Positions 58,201-64,000 of a stretch of DNA of 64,000 nucleotides are shown piece by piece. Origin of the DNA: Tetragonia tetragonoides (lineage: Eukaryota; Streptophyta; Magnoliopsida; Caryophyllales; Aizoaceae). Location of the stretch: assembly GCA_038025085.1 (NCBI GenBank), contig CM076144.1:45796001-45860000 (forward strand), given 5' to 3'. Every line of letters starts with the position of its first letter. The stretch's first letter is position 1. The notes below the pieces were generated by a model. That model worked only from the letters and a program-made list of their open reading frames with translations, was not told the origin of the DNA and did no database searches. Both the position numbers and the translations under genes were made by a program.

Positions 58201-61200
58201 AACTTGCCATTATATATACTATTGAAAATATGCATCAATTTAACATTCAAGTATGAAGACTACTATCCTAGTCCCCCTAAACATTTTTAGCTTAAGTTTG
58301 CTATACATACACCTTGGAACCCATTCATCCAAGATTCCAAGACAACTACTTCCATTCTGATTCACATTTCACACAGCACACATCATTTCCAGAATGCACA
58401 TATCAGAAACTAAGTCTAGAAGAGATAATGACTTACATCAAGGGAAATGGACAAGTTGTGTGTCACTTGCTGAACAATATCCTGTTGAACAAATCTTGAT
58501 AAAATGCATATCATTTGCCAGGCACGAACTTTTCGGCGATGAGTCTGTTCACACATTTAATTTACAACAGCAAACACAAAAATAACAAAAGAATAAATGC
58601 TTCAAGAAAGCAGAACAAGAAATAATAGAGTACTTTCATCAAAACCTGACATAAAGGAAGGAAGAATTATCAACTACTACCCTACAATAGACACTTTGCA
58701 ATTTACACTACTATAATTTGGATATTTTAAACTACTACCTCATTTGACAAATTTGTGGGTTAATACCCCTAGACGGATTCCTACAAAGAGCGCGTGAATG
58801 GGCTGAAATGCCCCTACTTGGGTTATTTTCTTCATTTCCTAACATTGAAACTACTTCCCTTCCCTTTCTCTCTCCTCCCACACAACCACCTAACCACGCC
58901 CCTTACAGCGACACTCTGATCCCCTTTCCTCGCTTCCCCTTTCTCTCTCCTCCCTTTATCCCCCATCCCCAGCTTCATTGTAAAAATACAGCAACAGTGG
59001 TGGAGAGAAGCAGCTATGAAGGCTCAGCAACATCAGGCACTCCATTTACATCCACCCATATGAGCATAGCGCTTGTTTGCAAACGCGGGGGAGGATAGAC
59101 ATAGACTGATAGAGTGACATGCTGGTCATGCAACAAGATGAGTGTCGACCCCCACTTCCCCCCTTGTAAGTTGTAACAATGTACAATGCCAAAACTCAAG
59201 AACGTCAGAAACCAGGAACGGCATAATGGACTTGACGACATCCACTCAATTAAAGCCCCAACTTTGAACATCCCACTTGTTCCCCAACATTAACTGATAA
59301 GGAGCTGCTCACTTTTTCAGGATTTCCTCCATCCGTTTCCTTTCCTCAGCTTCACTACCATAGATGGAAGTGCCTTGGACTTCGTTGCCTGGAGTGACTT
59401 GTTAAAGTCAAATGCAACCACAGTTACACAAAAAGCGCCCAATACTTGTATGTCACTTATACGATAGGGCCAAGGGGGATAAGGGGTGGAAGTGGGGTCT
59501 GGTTGGTGGTGTTAGGGGCAGTGGTTATGGTAGTGAAGGGGGAGCGGAGAGAAAGGGGAAGGGAAATAATTGCAATAATAGGAAATCAAGAAAAGAACTC
59601 GAGCAGGGCCTGTGGCTATTCAAATGCTGCTTTAACGAAACCCGTCCAGTGGTAGCATTTTACCCCCAAAATTGTCATATAAGGTAGTGGTTTTTTACAA
59701 GATTAAATAATGTTGTAGTTTGCTAAATGTCTATTGCATAATTTTTTCTATAAAGAACCATGATTTTTATCTGATTTAGATTGTATAGACCAACTATCTT
59801 AACCCATCAATAGAAAAGAGACTGCCACTTCCACACTGTAGGACTAGCAATTCATGTTCATAATTCCACCCTTTCCATGCTATTCACTAACTTCGACAGC
59901 CTGACAAACAACCTATTGGACCCTAACTTCGAGAGGTTGCTACTTACCGCACTATACTTCTTATACAGTTCTTTTGCAAGATCTTTGTCATTAACCTGCA
60001 TCAAGGATAATGCATTGTAAAGTATACTCCACAACAGCAATTTAAATATAAAACAAGAAGTATCATTAAGATAAACACATTTCTGCTCTAAATTTAAAAA
60101 CATCAACCAAGAGTCTTACAGAAAGTGTAAAAGTTATAATGTTGAATAGCAGAAGAAATCACCAAGATTTGACCTACAAATCTACAACGGATCAGCAGGG
60201 ACCAGGGACTTCCTTCCCCCACCCCACAAAAAGGAAAACAAAAAAAAAACTCAGCCTTGCCATGCCCTCATCATTGTGGTAATGTTTGGACAGTGGACGT
60301 GGCATCTCCCAGCAGTTTCAAGGCATGAAGTGACCACAATGGAGGGAGGTGTTAATTCAAATTTATAGATAGCTATTCCAGTGGCGAGTCCTTTTTTTTG
60401 TTTAGATAACATGGGTGTCTAAGCTTTGCTTGACGAATCCCATGGGCCCTGAAGTTAACGACCAGGAAAACCTCCAGTGGCCCTGAGGGGACTCGAACTT
60501 GGGACCTCTGGAGTACTTCTCAAAGGTCTTACCAGCTGAGCTACCCCCTCAGGGTTATTCCAGTGGCGAGTCCTCGTCACATGTCTAGCCCCAAAAGCAA
60601 AGGGAATAGTAATTGAATTTCTAACATCAAAGCCTCAATTTTCATAAGGAACTAAACCTAGTCTTTGCAAACAAAATGCTCCTCCATGTATTTCCCGATT
60701 AGAGCTACCTTCACTAAAGAATACAACATTTTATCTGCTCCAACCTCAAATTCTCTAATAATGGCAATTCATGTACTACACAATTGCAATCTAGAAGACC
60801 TACGGTCAGAAGAACAACTGAAACAGTCTAGTTATCTGTTGATCAGATTGAAAATTTTGATGGAAAGTGTGAATCAAAACTTTGATGGTAACTTTCCACC
60901 TAATTTGACCTGTAAACAATCTCTGTTGAACCATATTTCACATGACCAGTATCATTAAGGCATGTAATCAGAATTTTGTTATCTTTGAGCAAGCAGTTCA
61001 GTTTCCACATGACCATGAAACTATGGAGAAATAAGAAATTTACAAATAAATAAATTTTAGAACCCATGGAAATGCTTCACAAATAAAGATGATAGAAAAG
61101 AGAACTCTTTATTGTCCATCTTCAGCATCAGAGCAAATGATGAAACAGGTAACTAAATGCTAGATAGCGGAACTGTACCACAGAGTCAAGAAGCTCCAAC

Positions 61201-64000
61201 AAAAATAATTTCCCTGATTCAAGGGCCGCACAGGAATCATCACTTTCTTTTACTGACCCCACCATCTCAGCTAAATCTGCGAGCTTGTAAAACAGAACTG
61301 CAGACACACGTGCATACAACTCTGTATTGACATATACCTGGTTCCACAAAACCAGTTATTGAGCATAGACCATAAATATCAAATTCTATTAAGATAGACT
61401 AAAACAATAAACATTTAGCATTCATTACACAATAATTATCTTATAATTTATTGATCCCTTTTATTAAGTTGTATAATCACTTGTACAGCTGGCAAAACCC
61501 GACCAGACCCAAGATAACCGACCCGATCCGCCCGACATCAAGCCCGTCCGACACTCGAAAATGTATCAATTATTATTATCCGAAACCGACCCGACCCGGT
61601 TCAACCCGACACCCGACAACACTCGTTCTCTAAATTGACCCGAAACCGACAACACCCGACCCGAAGTTATCCGAAACCGAAATGAACCCGAACCGAGTCT
61701 ACCCGAAACCCGAATATATCCGACTTATAATGACATAATATTCAAAATGATTGAAAAAACACTAACTAAACACACATGTAGTCCATATTATTGAATTTTT
61801 TTTATATAAAATTGAGGTTTTCATGTTATTTTCGACTTTATACGCTCTAAAACATGAATTAAATTTGATCTGATCTGACCCGAAAACCGACTTAACCCGA
61901 ATTCGTCTTAACCGAAACCCAAACTAACCCGACCCGAGTTGACCCGTAACCCGACATCAGGATAAACCCAACCCGTCCCGAAATTACCCGAACCCGTAAT
62001 GACCCAAAACCGAAAAGACCCGACCCAAACCGCCCGATTGCCACCTCTAATCCCTAGTCCCTAGTCTCTTTTATTTAGCATTCGCCGGAATTTTCTGCCA
62101 CTGTCGGTCCCTGTCGCTGGCCGGAGCCCCCCGGTCGCCAGCGATCATTTGCTGCCGACCCGACAAGCCCCCACCATGATTCCCAGTCGCCTGCTGTCAT
62201 GGGAAAGAGCCTGCTACGGGCTTGGGTTTATTCCCCAATCTGAGAAAGGCAGGCTCTTTTAGGTGGGCCTGAGTGCAGGACTGCAAAGCTGACATTTCTT
62301 TCAAGACTAGAAGTCTTATTGTCCTTCGATGAATAGTATTTGCCATTCAACTCTTCCATTGACCATTAAAGATAGCTGCTATATCAAAATATTCACAACC
62401 ATTTTCTCGACATATCACTTATGCCTCACTTTTCGTAAAACCTATCTAATTATTTCCTATCTGTATGAGTCATTTTCTGTTCACATCTAATCTGGCACTA
62501 ATTTCTGCACAACTCAATCTACTTCACCTAGTTAAGTTCATACAGCTGACACATTTTGTGCTTTGCATCCAAATCAAGTTTATCGGATAACAGACGTGAA
62601 AACTATATTGAAGAAAATATGTTCCTTCCCGAACTTTTGATTGAAGATTTTACAGTGCCACCAAGAAAGTAGGGTTGCAGCCATTCGAAAACTGTGACTG
62701 GTATAGCAATCAGTACAATGCCTCCTTAAGATATTCACAGGATGGATAAGAATGAAAGTTTACTACTCACCTTACTTGACTTCCTGTTAGTGCAGTGACT
62801 ATGGAAAATGTTGAACAGAACACTAACTCAAATTAAAAATTCATAGGTTCCAGCAACAATTATATATTTGTTGTTGGAGAAATCAGAAAAGCACAAGGTA
62901 ACATACTTCAGTCATCTCACAATCTGGACTTTTTGCCAATAACGACACCTCAGTTCTTGCATCACCATTCTCAGTTAACTCAGCTTCAAAATCTTCATCA
63001 AAAGCAACTGACAAAAGGATAAATTGCTGTTAGCAATATGTTAAGTTAGATTTAAACCACAATCATAGAACAAAATCAGGCATAAGTAATCACAATAGTT
63101 ATCGACTCACCAGAACCATAGAGTGTCAACAGCTTTAGCTCTTTCACATAATACTTTATAACCCTAGGATTCAAAAGCCATAGCCCTGTCAAATGTAGAG
63201 CCGCGAGGCGAATGGTACGAGGACTTTTCATGCCTTCTTCAAGAATCTTTTCGCAGAACTACAGAAAAAGATGCCAGATACATCATTCACACAACTTTCT
63301 TTACGTCAATTCGTACATTGAGATCAGTGGAATTTCACAGTGGCCAGGATGGATGAAACAACACATACCCAGTTCAGCGGGCCAGGAGCATCATCAGCCA
63401 CGTGCATACCCTCATCTCCAAAAACAGATGCATGCAGAACAGAAGAGAGAAGTGCTGCAATAGGTGCAACTCTCCGCTTATTACAGTTAGTATTCAGTAT
63501 CCACGAAGACCGAACCAATTGCCACATCATCTGGACACCACATGATTGACAAGCCACATGGTCAGTAACTCCTTTAATAGAAAATCTAAAGAAGTATCAA
63601 ATGATCTCAGTTTCTTTTCTTTAAGAAGGGAGCTAAACAATCTAAGACAGGCTAGACAGCAATTCCCCAAAAACAGAATAAATGATTGTAGTTGCTCTTG
63701 GCACATTCTCTTCGGTCTTGTGCACCTGTGATGATAACGACATAACAAAGAGAGGTGTACAGGTCTACACCTGAGAACGTAATCCAAATATCCAATCCTC
63801 TGACATGCTGAGCAAAAATGACTAAACAACTTAACCCACATGGGAACCAATTAAATCTTAGAAAATCTGAGAGAGAGAGAGAGAGAGAGGGAGAGAGAAG
63901 ATAAATAAGGAGCCAATAAGATAACTCCAGTCATTGCTTTTCTTTCTGCTACTTCGAAAGTAGCTGCTTGGCCTGCTTCAGCTTCAACCCCTCGAATTTT
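52230..64000 (-). CDS. TRM3/TARBP1-like tRNA 2'-O-methyltransferase, incomplete
   Basis: Ten minus-strand exons join in phase: 63369-63571, 63111-63258, 62907-63007, 61179-61337, 59948-59995, 58437-58544, 56626-56700, 53778-53828, 52459-52602, 52230-52360. They encode about 388 continuous residues, including NKRRVAPIAALLSSVLH, SPRTIRLAALHLTGLWLLNP, NTELYARVSAVLFYKLADLA, RRKVRAWQMICILSRFV, NNFPAVRQYLETFAI and SSYVFIAANIILH, which I recognise as the helical repeat part of plant TRM3-like SpoU methyltransferases (about 1850 residues in Arabidopsis). One or two exons at 63.6-64.0 kb (EENVPRATTIIYSVFGELL) continue off the right edge. The catalytic SPOUT domain, expected after the last exon, is not found before LIL3. 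All sites keep GT-AG, so the 5' part looks conserved. Introns carry a SINE, two MITEs and RTE debris. Confidence 0.85.
53340..53631. mobile_element. Tourist-like MITE in TRM3-like intron
   Basis: Left gggagcttggattgggggtaat and right attgccctcaatccaagcatgc are inverted repeats; the interior is rich in ggtggtgg/ccaccacc. Boundaries and the target duplication are not certain. Confidence 0.55.
54067..54387 (-). mobile_element. RTE tail with 11-bp TSD, itself split by a MITE
   Basis: The minus-strand end is (ttgtt)n with the RTE core (cctccccatacctgccctc; ctagttaggggtaa). Direct repeats attcactttat flank it (54056-54066, 54388-54398). The MITE at 54148-54330 lies within it. Confidence 0.85.
54148..54330. 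mobile_element. Short hAT-like MITE, family copy 2, nested in RTE tail
   Basis: A perfect 8-bp TSD ctaactag (54140-54147, 54331-54338) that is part of the RTE core. The inverted ends include ggatctctgtccc and gggacaggaaatcc. It is 183 bp, the same family as 45881-46061. Confidence 0.9.
54698..54945. repeat. Tandem duplication of about 123 bp
   Basis: Two direct copies share cctaaacccttaaacgagaa, aactcaaacagtgg and ccaagtttttcacgctgctc. A minus-strand frame right after it (54973-55221, SWIRMTSFRCLWLEKNSR) resembles the zinc-binding tail of LINE reverse transcriptases, so this may be LINE debris. Confidence 0.7.
55556..55870. mobile_element. Degenerate element of gctcggctcg type
   Basis: It starts taggggtgtatacaagccga and contains repeated gctcggctcgtttattatcg blocks, typical of old hAT-type MITEs in plant genomes. 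The right end is not defined. Confidence 0.4.
56224..56485. mobile_element. Stowaway-like MITE in TRM3-like intron
   Basis: Left tttcagataaatgtatac (near 56236) and right gtatacatttatctgaaac (near 56451) are inverted repeats, in the style of Stowaway elements. A TA target duplication is likely but the ends are not exact. Confidence 0.65.
58660..59742. mobile_element. Element of about 1.1 kb with long degenerate inverted ends
   Basis: Left ctaccctacaatagacacttt.gcaa..tac.actac and right gtagtttgctaaatgtctattgca are inverted. Inner parts (actactacctcatttgaca against tgtcatataaggtagtgg) also match. It could be a Mutator-like MITE. It fills the intron between the exons at 58437 and 59948. Confidence 0.55.
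60393..60555 (-). mobile_element. tRNA-derived SINE, second copy, perfect 19-bp TSD
   Basis: The same family as 40977-41141, reversed: the B box reads ggagtcgaact-like on the plus strand complement and the A tail appears as poly-T at the left. Direct repeats tattccagtggcgagtcct flank it (60374-60392, 60556-60574). It lies in an intron of the TRM3-like gene. Confidence 0.93.
61484..62049. mobile_element. hAT-like MITE (acccga-rich)
   Basis: Left tacagctggcaaaac and right gattgccacctcta are inverted repeats with flanks atcacttg and atccctag (6 of 8 match). The interior is made of acccgacccga variants. About 566 bp, in a TRM3-like intron. Confidence 0.75.
63869..63897. repeat. (GA)n microsatellite
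   Basis: The gagaga run forms a (ct)n tract on the gene strand, directly before acceptor-like ctctcag of the TRM3-like gene. Confidence 0.85.

Overview
The window is nuclear DNA from a dicot plant: AT-rich spacers, intron-split plastid and cell-wall genes, and many small DNA transposons, SINEs and RTE-type LINE pieces. I cannot name the species. From memory, two neighbour pairs match Arabidopsis chromosome 4: EXLB1/CLPR4 (At4g17030/At4g17040) and LIL3/TRM3-like methyltransferase (At4g17600/At4g17610).

Left part (1-14.7 kb): transposon-rich spacer, then an intact, intronless SUVH5/6-type histone H3K9 methyltransferase (7782-10949, +). Middle (14.7-26.7 kb): two intact expansin-like B genes facing each other (14738-16411 + and 24725-26629 -). 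Between them lie a broken third expansin last exon (17065-17223) and a 7.4-kb tandem array built like a higher-order satellite. A SINE interrupts one array unit, and its empty site survives in the other units.

29.7-32.3 kb: a 5'-truncated RTE LINE carrying a nearly perfect 1067-bp internal tandem duplication. 33.0-43.9 kb: plastid CLPR4 (-), seven exons. Its 5.9-kb second intron holds a three-level transposon nest, a hAT MITE split by a second hAT element that is itself split by a 4.15-kb PIF/Harbinger element. Each level keeps its own target-site duplication. The Harbinger element carries decayed transposase and Myb-like genes, a captured C-terminal piece of a class II small heat-shock protein gene, and an antisense ORF of unknown origin.

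46.4-48.4 kb: intact LIL3 (+), a light-harvesting-like protein of chlorophyll synthesis. 52.2-64.0 kb: a TRM3/TARBP1-like tRNA 2'-O-methyltransferase gene (-) that runs off the right edge. Ten consecutive exons join in phase, but the C-terminal SPOUT catalytic exons are not found between it and LIL3. That interval instead holds the two last exons of an SBT2-type subtilase, with a frameshift. Chlorophyll synthesis (LIL3) and plastid proteolysis (ClpR4) sit near each other, but nothing shows shared regulation.
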